A DNA stretch of 64,000 nucleotides from Saccharopolyspora hordei (GTDB taxonomy: Bacteria > Actinomycetota > Actinomycetes > Mycobacteriales > Pseudonocardiaceae): positions 2,641,001-2,705,000 of the forward strand of contig NZ_JACCFJ010000001.1 of the NCBI RefSeq assembly GCF_013410345.1. Reading direction: 5' to 3'. The notes below the pieces were generated by a model. It did not search any database. It worked only from the letters and a program-made list of their open reading frames with translations, and was not told the DNA's origin. A program made the position numbers and the translations under genes. Shown piece by piece: positions 52,846 through 61,720 of this stretch. The stretch's first letter is position 1, and every line of letters starts with the position of its first letter.

Positions 52846-54504
52846 TCAGCGGTCGGCGGCGACCGTCGCCGGCTCGGGCTGCTGGTCCCTCATCTGGAAC
52901 TCGGTGACGCGCTCGTTGATGACCGAGAAGTCGAAGCGGTCCTTGTTGGTCATGCTGATCGCGACGCACACGACGGCGCTGACGCCGTAGGACACCAGCG
53001 AGCCGAGCAGCGTCGGGTAGTCCCGCAGGAAGCCCAGGACCAGCGGGAACAGCACCACGCCCGCGATGACGCCGACCGTGAGGCCGACCTTCTTGCCGAA
53101 CAGGCCGAACGCCATGAAGCCGAACACCACGGCTCCGCCGATCACCGCGGCGACCTCCATCACGACGGCGACGACGCCGGTGAGCGGCAGGAGCTCGAAG
53201 CGCGCCACCAGGAAGAACGCCAGCGCGACGACCACGGAGACGGTGAACGCGGTGTTGGTGATCCGGTCCCAGTAGAAGCTGGCGATCACCGGGAACACCA
53301 GCGCGCCCCACAGCGCACCGACGAACACGAGCAGGTCGAGGATGTTGAAGTTCGACACCGCGAACATCACGCCGAGCGCGGTGGCCGCGATCATGGTGAT
53401 GCGTCCGATGTAGAGCATCGTCCGCGGGTTCACCCTGCCGCGCGCGATGTTCTTGCCGTAGATGTCGGTCATCACCAGCGAGGACAGCGCCGCGAGGTCG
53501 GAGTCCGCAGTGGACGACAGCGAGCCGATCACCATGATGAACAGCAGACCGACCATCACCGGCGACAGGTACTCGGACGCCATCTGCGGGATGATGTTGT
53601 TCATGTCGCCGTTGAGCGGCTGCAGGCCGACCATCACCGCGAGCAGCCCCAGCATGCCCAGGCCGATCACCGTGCCGGCGTAGCCGAGCGTCGCGGTGAT
53701 GAACGTGCTCTTGATCCGGTCCTGCCGCACCGCGAACAGGCGCTGCGCGATGGTCTGGTTGCCGATGGCGTAGGCCAGCACCGCGGCCAGGTACGGACCG
53801 CCCTGCTCCAGGAAGGCCTCACCGGAGAAGAAGTTCGCCTGCTCGTCGGTCAGCCGGGCCATGCCCGCGTCGAGCCCGTCGGTGCCGCCGGTCGCGAAGA
53901 AGACCATCGGCACGATCAGCGCGGCGGCCAGCATCATGGCGACGAGCTGCGCGAAGTCGGTCATCACGGAGGCCCGGAACCCGGACCACAGGGTGTAGGC
54001 GAGCACGCCGATGGCGGCGATGAGCACACCGTGCAGGAAGCTGAACGGCGTCAGGATCTCCATGAGCGCCCCGGCGGCGGTGAAGTTCGCCGTGAGGCTG
54101 ATGACGCTGCCGACGATGTTGGACACCGCCAGGATCAGCTGGCTCGAACGGCCGTGCCGTGCGTGCATCACCTCGGCCAGGGTGTGGGCCTTCGGGGCCA
54201 CCTTGCGGAAGTGCCGGCCGAACGGGTAGATGCACAGGATCATCAGTGCACCCCAGAGCCCGTAGTGGATCGGCCCGGAGACGCCGTAGGTGTAGCCCGA
54301 GCTGGCCGCCGCGTAGAGCGAGGCAGCCCACACCCAGGTCGCGGTCATGCTCGCGGCGGAGATGCCGAAGCCCACCGCACCGTTGGAGACCATGAACCCG
54401 TCCACGTTCTCCTTCTTCTCCCGGATCGAGAGAGTCATGAGGAACGTGAGGCCGTAGAATGCGATCAATAACAGAGCGGTGGTCACCGCACTGAGCTGGA
54501 ACAC
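52846..54504 (-). CDS. Sodium:solute symporter (SSS family)
   Basis: A 552-residue multi-helix transporter of the SSS family (urea/proline/pantothenate type). It shows FMVSNGAVGFGISAASMTATWVWA (quoted in part as ISAASMTATWVWAASLY), YGLWGALMILCIYPFGRHFRKVAPKAHTLAEVMHARHG elements (quoted in part as HTLAEVMHARHG) and SLSSTADSDLAALSSLV. GTG 54504 is chosen because GGAGGAG lies just upstream; ATG 54528 in frame has no site. It begins the operon with the microprotein and the trimethylamine-monooxygenase-like gene, so its solute may be an amine or an N-oxide. No usual TMAO ABC transporter is present. Confidence 0.88.
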   Translation of the reverse strand: MFQLSAVTTALLLIAFYGLTFLMTLSIREKKENVDGFMVSNGAVGFGISAASMTATWVWAASLYAAASSGYTYGVSGPIHYGLWGALMILCIYPFGRHFRKVAPKAHTLAEVMHARHGRSSQLILAVSNIVGSVISLTANFTAAGALMEILTPFSFLHGVLIAAIGVLAYTLWSGFRASVMTDFAQLVAMMLAAALIVPMVFFATGGTDGLDAGMARLTDEQANFFSGEAFLEQGGPYLAAVLAYAIGNQTIAQRLFAVRQDRIKSTFITATLGYAGTVIGLGMLGLLAVMVGLQPLNGDMNNIIPQMASEYLSPVMVGLLFIMVIGSLSSTADSDLAALSSLVMTDIYGKNIARGRVNPRTMLYIGRITMIAATALGVMFAVSNFNILDLLVFVGALWGALVFPVIASFYWDRITNTAFTVSVVVALAFFLVARFELLPLTGVVAVVMEVAAVIGGAVVFGFMAFGLFGKKVGLTVGVIAGVVLFPLVLGFLRDYPTLLGSLVSYGVSAVVCVAISMTNKDRFDFSVINERVTEFQMRDQQPEPATVAADR

Positions 54505-55361
54505 TACTCCTCCGAACTCGTCGTGCATTCGCGCGCGCGAAATTCGGCGCCCGAACAATTGCTGGCCGCAGTTCGAAAACGGCACTCGGGCGCCCCGCAG
54601 AATTGCGCGACTCGCCCACAGTGCCTATACGACTCGTCCGGTGGTTTGAACCCGAAAGTAACTTTTGCCACACCCGTGCGCTCCGCCTTTCCGCATCGTG
54701 AAACTTCCTGTAACGTTTGAACAGCGAATCCGTCACGTGACTGGACATCCGTGTGACCCAGCGGAACTGATTCGTCCACCCTGGGTGACGGGAATTGTGG
54801 TCACGACGGCACGCGCATTCACCGCCCGTCCACGCGCGCTGCTCGCACGACGCAATTCGCGGACGTGATCCACGTCGGGTCCTCCGGCACGACGCTGCCA
54901 GGTGGTCGTGAGTGCGCAGACCGGCTGGAGCCGGTTCCAGCACTCACGACCCGGCTGCGCGCACGGCCGGCGGTGTCGCGGTCGAGAAGACGCTGTCCTC
55001 GATCGATCCCGCGTCGGGGTCGGTGCGAGCGCGCCACAGCGCGTGCGTCATGGTCGATCGTCAGAGACGGTCCGCGTGTCCGAGGTGAACCCGCGCGGGT
55101 CGTGCGTGCGTGGACCGGTCGAGCGGTCGACGCGCTCGGCCCGCTGAGGTGGTCGTCGGCGGTGTGGGGGCACCCGGGTCCGGACCGATCCCGCTGAACC
55201 TCCCGGGAATTCCGGGAAGAACGGCACCCGGTCGGCGGCTGGTGCTCGGGCGCGTGTCGTGCTCCAGACGTCCGTACTGGCGGGTATTCGCCAATTCGCC
55301 TGGTTCGGCGCTGCTTCCTCTTTGAATGGTGACGTTTTTTCGATCTCCCACCGGAGGAAGC
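54505..55361. other. Large intergenic region with one palindromic repeat
   Basis: An 857-base gap between the symporter operon and the divergent lipase gene. It is less GC-rich at 54530-54740. The 48-base repeat copy B lies at 54904-54951. No coding region is convincing: the long frames here are Arg-rich shadows. Both divergent promoters must be present. Confidence 0.6.
54904..54951. repeat. 48-bp palindromic repeat, copy B
   Basis: Arms GGTCGTGAGTG (54904-54914) and CACTCACGACC (54941-54951) enclose 26 bases. In reverse complement it matches copy A (10359-10406) at 42 of 48 bases, including all 22 arm bases. It is in a large intergenic region. Confidence 0.85.
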
Positions 55362-56159
55362 ATGCGTCACTTACGGCACGTCGTCGGTGCCGCGGCGGTG
55401 GTGGCGGCAGCGAGCACCATGTTGGCCGCACCAGCGATCGCGTCACCCGCCGCGGAGAACTACGCAGCACTGGGCGACTCCTACGCTTCCGGAGTCGGCA
55501 CGCGAGAGTACTTCGACGACAGCGGGGACTGCCGTCGCAGCCCCAAGGCCTACGCGCAGCTGTGGGCCGATTCGCACGGCGTCAGCAGCTTCACCTTCAA
55601 CGCCTGCTCGGGCGCGGTGACCGACGACGTCGTCGCCAACCAGCTCAGCGGGCTCAGCGCCGACACCACGCTGGTCACCATCTCCATCGGCGGCAACGAC
55701 GTCGGGTTCGCCGACGTCATCCAGGACTGCCTGCTCGGCACGGACAGCGGTTGCGACTCCGCGGTCAGCGAGGGCGAGGAGAAGGCCCGCAACGAGCTGC
55801 CCGCCAAGCTCGACAGCACCTACGCCGCGATCCGCGAGGCCGCCCCGAACGCCGAGGTCGTGGTGCTCGGCTACCCGCGGCTCACCGAGCTCGGCGACTG
55901 CGGCATCCCGCTGTTCTCCGACGCCAAGCGGCAGCGCATCAACGACGGTTCCGACGTGCTGGCCGGCGTGATCTCCGAGCGGGCGCAGGCGGCCGGGTTC
56001 ACCTACGCCGACACCCGTGACGCCTTCGACGGACACGGCGTCTGCTCCAGCGAGGAGTGGATCAACGGCCCGAGCAACCCGCTCGTGGAGTCCTTCCACC
56101 CGAACGTCGACGGCTACGCCAAGGGCTACCTCCCGGTGCTGGAGTCCGTCACCGGCTGA
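55362..56159 (+). CDS. Secreted SGNH-hydrolase lipase/esterase
   Basis: A 265-residue secreted lipase of the Streptomyces lipase type. The signal peptide is residues 1-28 (APAIA cut region). The SGNH blocks are GDSYASG with Ser40, the oxyanion Gly in NACSGAVTDD, Asn in SIGGNDVGF, and the catalytic His in SFHPNVDGYAKG. Six cysteines (FDDSGDC, NACSG, QDCLLGTDSGCD, GDCG, GVCSS) suggest three disulfides, the family pattern. GGAGGAAG just precedes ATG 55362. It probably hydrolyses lipids or phospholipids outside the cell. Confidence 0.93.
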   Translation: MRHLRHVVGAAAVVAAASTMLAAPAIASPAAENYAALGDSYASGVGTREYFDDSGDCRRSPKAYAQLWADSHGVSSFTFNACSGAVTDDVVANQLSGLSADTTLVTISIGGNDVGFADVIQDCLLGTDSGCDSAVSEGEEKARNELPAKLDSTYAAIREAAPNAEVVVLGYPRLTELGDCGIPLFSDAKRQRINDGSDVLAGVISERAQAAGFTYADTRDAFDGHGVCSSEEWINGPSNPLVESFHPNVDGYAKGYLPVLESVTG

Positions 56160-56323
56160 CCACCTGACCGGCGGGGTGGCGATGACGCGCGGGATCGCCA
56201 CCCCGCCCACGCACGAACAGCCGAGCGCGACCCGGGGAGAACCCGCTGCGGCCGACGCGGCTCGCGCTCGAGCACGTCCTCGCGATCTCCTGTGGACAAC
56301 GCACGGTGTTCGAGCAGTCGATG

Positions 56324-56372
56324 GGTGAAGGGCACCGTGCGCCAACCCGGTCGGCGCACGGTGCCCTTCACC
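56324..56372. terminator. Bidirectional hairpin terminator
   Basis: Perfect 20-base arms, 56324-56343 and 56353-56372, around a nine-base loop, between the convergent lipase and Mut7-C genes. The Mut7-C stop codon (56368-56370) lies in the 3' arm. Confidence 0.85.
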
Positions 56373-57084
56373 GCGTTCCGGGGTGGGCGCGGCGGGCTGC
56401 TCGGATGATCGCGGTGATGCGGTGGGAGTGCGCGCCGCGCCAGTAGACGCGGTCGCAGTCCGGGCAGCGGGCGTAGTCGTCGTAGTGGCGGCGCGTGCCC
56501 GGCTCGATCTCCGCCACCACGTCCTCTTTGGACACCGGAGTCAGCAGTCCGTTGCAGGCGGTGCAGCGGGTCCACGGGGCGAGCGGTGGCGCGAAGCGCT
56601 CGATGACGTCCACCAGCTGCTCGGCCGGGTCGGACCCGCGCACGTAGGCACCGGCCCACAGCGCCCGGCGCCGCAGCAGCCCCCGGTCCTGGGTGAGCAG
56701 CACCCGCTGCTCGCGCTCGGCCTCGGCGATCAGCTCGTCGTCGTCGGCGTCGTTGCGGTACGCGGCGTCCACGCCGACCAGCCGCAGCCGCCGCGCCAGC
56801 TTGCCGAGGTGGACGTCCAGCAGGAACCGCGGCGGGGCGGCCTGCGGGCGTTCGACCGGCCGGATCTCGATGGTCGTCCCCGCGCGCGGCTGGTGCGGGG
56901 GAGTGCGCGGCACGTCGTCCACCAGCAGCGTCCCGACCTCGGTCAGCGGCACGCCGAGCGACTCGGCGATGTGCCCGAGGGTCGCGGTGCCGTCGTAGGC
57001 CACCTCGGCCACCCCGCCCCGGTGCCGGGGAGCCACGAACAACCGCAGCTCCGGGGCGATGCGCACGCGCAGCGTCGGTGCCAT
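56368..57084 (-). CDS. Mut7-C RNAse domain protein with ubiquitin-like N-terminus
   Basis: A 238-residue protein: N-terminal ubiquitin-like domain (about residues 3-80, ending near TTIEIRPVERP) and a Mut7-C PIN-like domain with FLLDVHLGKLARRLRLVG, TQDRGLLRRR and a C-terminal zinc ribbon formed by CTAC and CPDC. Mut7-C proteins are predicted RNases related to the PIN fold. ATG 57084 gives the usual N-terminus. It is a single gene with no obvious partner. Confidence 0.9.
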   Translation of the reverse strand: MAPTLRVRIAPELRLFVAPRHRGGVAEVAYDGTATLGHIAESLGVPLTEVGTLLVDDVPRTPPHQPRAGTTIEIRPVERPQAAPPRFLLDVHLGKLARRLRLVGVDAAYRNDADDDELIAEAEREQRVLLTQDRGLLRRRALWAGAYVRGSDPAEQLVDVIERFAPPLAPWTRCTACNGLLTPVSKEDVVAEIEPGTRRHYDDYARCPDCDRVYWRGAHSHRITAIIRAARRAHPGTR

Positions 57085-57138
57085 GTGCCCATGGTCGACC
57101 GGACGGGCCGGCCGTGCCACCGCGGCCGGCCCCTCCCG

Positions 57139-59316
57139 CTACACGCGCTCGACCTCGGCGAGCCCGGCCAGCACCTGCGGCAGCGGTCCCCGGTGCAGCA
57201 CGCCGAGGCGCTGGGTGGCGCGGGTCAGCGCGACGTAGAGGTCGGCCGCGCCGCGCGGGCCGTCGGCGAGGATGCGCTCCGGCTCGACCACGAGGACCGC
57301 GTCGAACTCCAGCCCCTTGGTCTCCGGGGGAGGCACCGCACCCGGCACGTCCGCCGGACCGATCACGACGCTGGTGCCGTCACGGTCGGCCTCCTCCCGC
57401 GTGAACTCCTCGACCGCCGCGGGCAGTTCGTCCTCGGTGACGCGCCGGGACCACGGCCGTACGCCGCACGAGCGGACCGACTCCGGCACCTCGGCCCCGG
57501 GGGCGAACTCGGCGAGCAGTGCCCCGGCGACCTCCATGATCTCGGCCGGGGTCCGGTAGTTCACCGACAGCGACCGGTAGACCCAGCGCCCGGGCACGTA
57601 CCGGTCCAGCACCGCGCTCCACGACCGGGCCCCGGCCGGCGAGCGGCGCTGCGCGAGATCGCCGACCACGGTGAACGACCGGTTCGGGCAGCGCCGCATC
57701 AGCACCCGCCAGTCCATCTCGGACAGTTCCTGGGCCTCGTCGACCACCACGTGCCGGTAGGTCCAGTCCCGGTCCGCGGCGGCGCGTTCGGCGAGGGTGC
57801 GGGTGTCCCGCTCGACGAACCGCTCGGCCAGGTCCGCGGCGTCGAGCAGGTCCTGGGCGAGCAGGTGGTCCTCGTCGTCCATCAGGTCGTGGCGCTCCGT
57901 GTGCAGGATCTCCATGACGCCCTGGGCGTACTCGGCCTCCCGCTGCCGTGCGCGCTCGGTGCTCTCCTGCGACGGCCCGGCACTGCCCAGCATGTCGACC
58001 AGCTCGTCGAGCAGCGGCACGTCCGACACCGTCCAGGCGTCACCCTGCGCGCGGTAGAGCGCCTCGTCGGCACCGGCCGCGCGCAGCCGCTCGCGCGAGC
58101 TGTACAGCGACGCCAGCAGTCCCTCGGGCGTCAGCACCGGCCACAGCTCGTCGAGCGCGGCGTGGAAGGCGTCGTTGGCGTGCAGCTCGTCGAGCACCTC
58201 CGCCTTCAGCTGCGCCCAGGTCTGCTCGTCCTCCCGGGTCAGCCAGCCCCGGCCGATGCGGGCGACGGCGCGCTCGGTGAGCACGTAGGTGACGATCTCG
58301 ACGAAGGTCGCGCGGGCCTCGTTGTGCGGCAGGCCGGTGTCGCGCGCCTCCTGCCGGGCCCACTCCGCGGTCTCGGCGTCGATGCGGACCGTGACGTCCT
58401 CCAGCTCGATCTCCAGCGGCTCCTCCGGCAGCCGCTGCCGGTCGGCGATCGCCGCCGCGAGCACGTCCAGGATCCCCAGTGAGCCCTTGGCCTTCGCGGC
58501 CTCCGGCGTGTCCTCCGCGGTGACGTGCAGGCCGGGCACGAGGTCGCCGGTGGTCATGAACACCACGTCGGTCTCGCCCAGCGACGGCAGGACCCGGCTG
58601 ATGTGGTCGAGGAACGCGGGGTTGGGGCCGACCACGAGCACACCGTGGCGTTCCATGCGTTCCCGCTTGGTGTAGAGCAGGTAGGCGACGCGGTGCAGTG
58701 CCACCACGGTCTTCCCCGTGCCCGGGCCGCCCTCGATGACCACCACGCCCGGGTGGTCGAGCCGGATGATCTCGTCCTGCTCGGCCTGGATGGTGGCCAC
58801 GATGTCGCGCATGCCCTCCCCGCGCGGGGCGTTGACCGCCGCCAGCAGGGCCGCGTCGCCGTGCGCGTCCTCGCCGGGCCGGCCGAGGACCTCGTCGGTG
58901 AAGCCGGTGATCGCACGCCCGCGGGTGTGGAAGTGCCTGCGCCGACGCATGTTCTCGGGGTTGGCGCCGGTGGCGGTGTAGAACGGGCGGGCGGCGGGCG
59001 CCCGCCAGTCGACCAGCAGCGGCGCGTAGTCGTCGTCCTCGTCGAAGATCCCGATCCGGCCGATGTAGGTGCGTTCTCCGGAGGTGCTGTCCAACCGGCC
59101 GAAGCACAGCCCGTTGTCCGCCACGTCCAGTCGCGTGGTCTCCCGCGCCAGCGCGCGCACCGCGACGTCCCGCTCCACGGCGGTCCCGCCGTGGTCGCGC
59201 AACGCGGCGCGGTACTCCTTCACCACCCGCGCGCGCTCGGCGTCGAGCCGCGCGTAGAGCCCCGCGATGTGTTCCCGCTCGGACCGCAGCTCCTCTGCGT
59301 ACTCCTGAATTGACAC
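57139..59316 (-). CDS. helR: RNA polymerase-recycling helicase-like ATPase HelR/HelD
   Basis: A 725-residue UvrD-like ATPase of the HelD class. An N-terminal coiled-coil arm (about residues 1-55), the 1A ATPase with EGGPGTGKTVVALHRVAYLL (quoted in part as GGPGTGKTVVALHR), and a C-terminal ATPase half with DEAQELSEMDWRVLMRRC (Walker B) match actinobacterial HelD, which binds RNA polymerase and removes it from DNA; HelR-type members protect against rifamycins. GTG 59316 with GAGGGGCAA upstream is preferred over ATG 59382. I looked for the GGGGCTTGC rifamycin-associated element upstream and saw none. Confidence 0.9.
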   Translation of the reverse strand: MSIQEYAEELRSEREHIAGLYARLDAERARVVKEYRAALRDHGGTAVERDVAVRALARETTRLDVADNGLCFGRLDSTSGERTYIGRIGIFDEDDDYAPLLVDWRAPAARPFYTATGANPENMRRRRHFHTRGRAITGFTDEVLGRPGEDAHGDAALLAAVNAPRGEGMRDIVATIQAEQDEIIRLDHPGVVVIEGGPGTGKTVVALHRVAYLLYTKRERMERHGVLVVGPNPAFLDHISRVLPSLGETDVVFMTTGDLVPGLHVTAEDTPEAAKAKGSLGILDVLAAAIADRQRLPEEPLEIELEDVTVRIDAETAEWARQEARDTGLPHNEARATFVEIVTYVLTERAVARIGRGWLTREDEQTWAQLKAEVLDELHANDAFHAALDELWPVLTPEGLLASLYSSRERLRAAGADEALYRAQGDAWTVSDVPLLDELVDMLGSAGPSQESTERARQREAEYAQGVMEILHTERHDLMDDEDHLLAQDLLDAADLAERFVERDTRTLAERAAADRDWTYRHVVVDEAQELSEMDWRVLMRRCPNRSFTVVGDLAQRRSPAGARSWSAVLDRYVPGRWVYRSLSVNYRTPAEIMEVAGALLAEFAPGAEVPESVRSCGVRPWSRRVTEDELPAAVEEFTREEADRDGTSVVIGPADVPGAVPPPETKGLEFDAVLVVEPERILADGPRGAADLYVALTRATQRLGVLHRGPLPQVLAGLAEVERV

Positions 59317-59501
59317 TTGCCCCTCACAGCGGCTATCATGGCACCAGGTTCGGCGGAGTCCCTTGTGGAATGTGGTGGACACGCCGACTTTTCATCTTCT
59401 CAGGCGTGTCAATCCGCCGCAGCGCGAGATCTTCCGGAAGCCGCTGTCGCAGTGGTGTTCTCGCCGGGTGACCCGTGGCGGAGCCACCCGGCGAGCGTCC
59501 G

Positions 59502-60962
59502 TCAGGAGCGGGCGGGCTCGACCTCGCCGGCGGCCAGGGCGCTGTGCTTGACGCTGTAGGTGAAGTACAGGGCGAGCGCCAGGCCGATCCAGACCGCGAA
59601 CATCAGGAACGTGCTCCAGGGCAGCTGCGAGATCAGGTAGAGGCACGCGGCGACGCTCAGGGCCGGGACCACCGGGTAGCCCGGGACGCGGAAGCCGCGC
59701 TCGAGCTCCGGTCGGGTGCGGCGCAGGACCACCACGCCCGCGGAGACGACGGTGAACGCCACCAGCGTGCCCATGCTCGTCAGGTTGGCCAGCGTGTTCA
59801 GTGGCACCGCCGCCGCCAGCAGCCCGACGAACAGCGAGACGACCAGGGTGTTGCGCACCGGGGTGCGGCGGCGCGGGTGCACCGTGTGGAAGAACCGCGG
59901 CACCATCCCGTCGCGGCCCATCGAGAACAGGATCCGGGTCTGGCCGTAGATCGTGGTCAGGGTGACGCCGAAGATCGACACCACGCCACCGGCGGCGAGC
60001 ACGATCGCCGGCCAGCCCGAGCCGGTGATGTCGCTCAGGATCGCCGCCAGGCCCGCGTCCTGGCCCTCGAAGGCCTGCCACGGCTGAGCGCCGATCCCGG
60101 CGACGGCCACCAGGAGGTAGATGGTGGTGACGATCGCGATGCACCAGAAGATCGCCAGCGGCAACGTCCGGCGCGGGTCCCGGACCTCCTCGCCCGCGGT
60201 GGAGACGGTGTCCATGCCGATGTAGGAGAAGAACACCATCGAGGCGGCGGCGCCGACGCCCGCCGCGCCGAACGGGGCGAACGGCTGGGCGTTCTCGGCC
60301 TTGAAGGCGGTGAAGGCGACCGCGACGAACAGCAGCAGCACGGCGAGCTTGATGCACACCGTGATCGCGTTGATCGTCGCGGACTCCTTGGCGCCGCGCA
60401 CCAGCAGCAGGCAGCAGGCGGTGACCAGCACCGCGGCCGGGAGGTTGAGGATGCCGCCCTCACCGGGCGGAGCGCTGAACGCGGCCGGGATCTGCCAGCC
60501 GACCACGTCGCCGAGCAGCGCGTTGAGGTACTCGCCCCAGCCGACCGCCACCGCCGAGGCCGCTACCCCGTACTCCAGCAGCAGGCACGCCCCGACGAGG
60601 AAGGCGATCAGCTCGCCCAGCGTGGCGTAGGCGTAGGTGTAGGACGCGCCGGCGACCGGGATCGTGGAGGCGAGCTCGGCGTAGCAGAGCGCGGTGAGCG
60701 CCGCGGTGATCGCGGCCAGCACGAACGAGATGACCACCGCCGGCCCGGCCTTGGGCACGGCCTCGTTGAGCACGATGAAGATGCCGGTGCCGACCGTCGA
60801 CCCGACGCCGATCATGGTCAGCCGGGCGACGCCCAGCGACCGCCGCAGCTCGCCGCCGCCGGTGTCGGCACCGCTCTCGGCGACGAGCGTGCTGATCGGT
60901 TTGCGCCGCATCACCCGGACCCAGCCGGTGGTGGACTGGCCGGTGGGCGCGGAACCGGACAT
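59502..60962 (-). CDS. APC-family cationic amino-acid transporter
   Basis: A 486-residue, 12-helix permease. MIGVGSTVGTGIFIVLNEAVP, quoted within limits as GVGSTVGTGIFIVL, and CYAELASTIPVAGASYTYAYAT (quoted in part as ELASTIPVAGASYTYAY) are the unwound-helix amino-acid binding motif, and FFSYIGMDTVSTAGEEVRDP (in part) is the family's helix 6 element. Its CAT-like C-terminus fits import of Lys, Arg or other amino acids. ATG 60962 has AGGGGAG seven bases upstream; the longer frame lacks support. Confidence 0.93.
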   Translation of the reverse strand: MSGSAPTGQSTTGWVRVMRRKPISTLVAESGADTGGGELRRSLGVARLTMIGVGSTVGTGIFIVLNEAVPKAGPAVVISFVLAAITAALTALCYAELASTIPVAGASYTYAYATLGELIAFLVGACLLLEYGVAASAVAVGWGEYLNALLGDVVGWQIPAAFSAPPGEGGILNLPAAVLVTACCLLLVRGAKESATINAITVCIKLAVLLLFVAVAFTAFKAENAQPFAPFGAAGVGAAASMVFFSYIGMDTVSTAGEEVRDPRRTLPLAIFWCIAIVTTIYLLVAVAGIGAQPWQAFEGQDAGLAAILSDITGSGWPAIVLAAGGVVSIFGVTLTTIYGQTRILFSMGRDGMVPRFFHTVHPRRRTPVRNTLVVSLFVGLLAAAVPLNTLANLTSMGTLVAFTVVSAGVVVLRRTRPELERGFRVPGYPVVPALSVAACLYLISQLPWSTFLMFAVWIGLALALYFTYSVKHSALAAGEVEPARS

Positions 60963-61244
60963 GCGTGCTCCCCTGAGGAATCGTCGTTCGCAGCGGGAAA
61001 ATGGTGGAGCACCGGGTCCGGCGCCCGCGAACCGGGGCCGCCGAATCGCCGTTCGCATCCGGCGCCGGACTCTAGGGGCGACAAAATTCGTCGTCAACGT
61101 CCTCGAGCGCGGCAAATCCTTCGTCTGGCGAGAAGTGCCGCCCGTTCATTTCCGGTACGCCCGGTTGTGGCGCACGGCACGCCCCTCCGGCGGGACGATC
61201 GTGGCTGCCGTGACCATCGCCGCGCGCGGGACCTGCTAGGGTGG

Positions 61245-61489
61245 GCGACGGCACGGTGGGCGTCGAGCCCGCCGACGGACAGACTTCGCGGTGCCGGGCG
61301 AGCCGGCCGGAGCCCCTCCCGCTCCGGTCCGCGGACCCGGCGGCGCACCGCTGGAGCTAGCCGAGCCGGTTCGAGGCGCCACTTGACAACCGCGCCCGGC
61401 TGTTCCGGGTGGTCAAAAGGGAGGGACGGCCCCGCCGTCTCGGCCACCCGCGTGGAAGAGCCCGCTGACCCGAAGGTCAGCGGGTTTTT
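61245..61489 (+). ncRNA. Candidate structured non-coding RNA
   Basis: A 245-base region with a -10-like TAGGGT (61237-61242) and a strong intrinsic terminator at its end (61461-61489: ten-base arms, CGAA loop, T5). Inside it are several compatible helices: a hairpin GGCAC/GTGCC (61250-54 with 61291-95) enclosing GGTGGGC/GCCCGCC; and a three-way junction closed by GCTCC/GGAGC (61321-25 with 61353-57) with two small hairpins. It has no ORF and does not match tmRNA, RNase P, SRP, 6C or known riboswitch consensus motifs I know. Family unknown. Confidence 0.5.
61461..61489 (+). terminator. Strong intrinsic terminator
   Basis: CCCGCTGACC, CGAA, GGTCAGCGGG, TTTTT. The ten-base perfect stem with a T5 tract is the most E. 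coli-like terminator in the window, where most terminators lack T tracts. Confidence 0.9.
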
Positions 61490-61720
61490 CGCGTTCCGGG
61501 GTGTGCCGTCCGGGCGGAGGCGGGGGCTCGCGCCGACGGGTGCACCGACTGCGCCATCACGGTGATCGAGGCGGTCGGGTGGGGCGCGGTGGCCCGGTCC
61601 GTCGACGACACTCAGGTCGGGAAGGAGATCACCCGGAGGCCGGGGACGGCCGACCGCGGTTGATCTTGGTCTCGGCGCGGGTCCTATCATGACCGCGCAC
61701 CAGTGGGAGGCAGGAGGGCC
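61490..61720. other. Gap before the J-domain gene
   Basis: A plus-strand frame between 61508 and 61663 reads CTDCAITVIEAVGWGAVARS and ends TGA, but has no credible start and is probably chance. It may hold the promoter of the J-domain gene. Nothing else is clear. Confidence 0.4.

Noticed and set aside
59317..59501. Rifamycin-associated element upstream of helR
   Set aside because: No GGGGCTTGC-type inverted repeat is present in the gap.
61365..61380. TTCGA loop resembling a tRNA T-arm
   Set aside because: The flanking bases do not pair as a T stem, and no acceptor or anticodon arms fit.
61508..61663. Frame reading CTDCAITVIEAVGWG before the J-domain gene
   Set aside because: No plausible start codon or ribosome binding site and no recognised family; may be chance.
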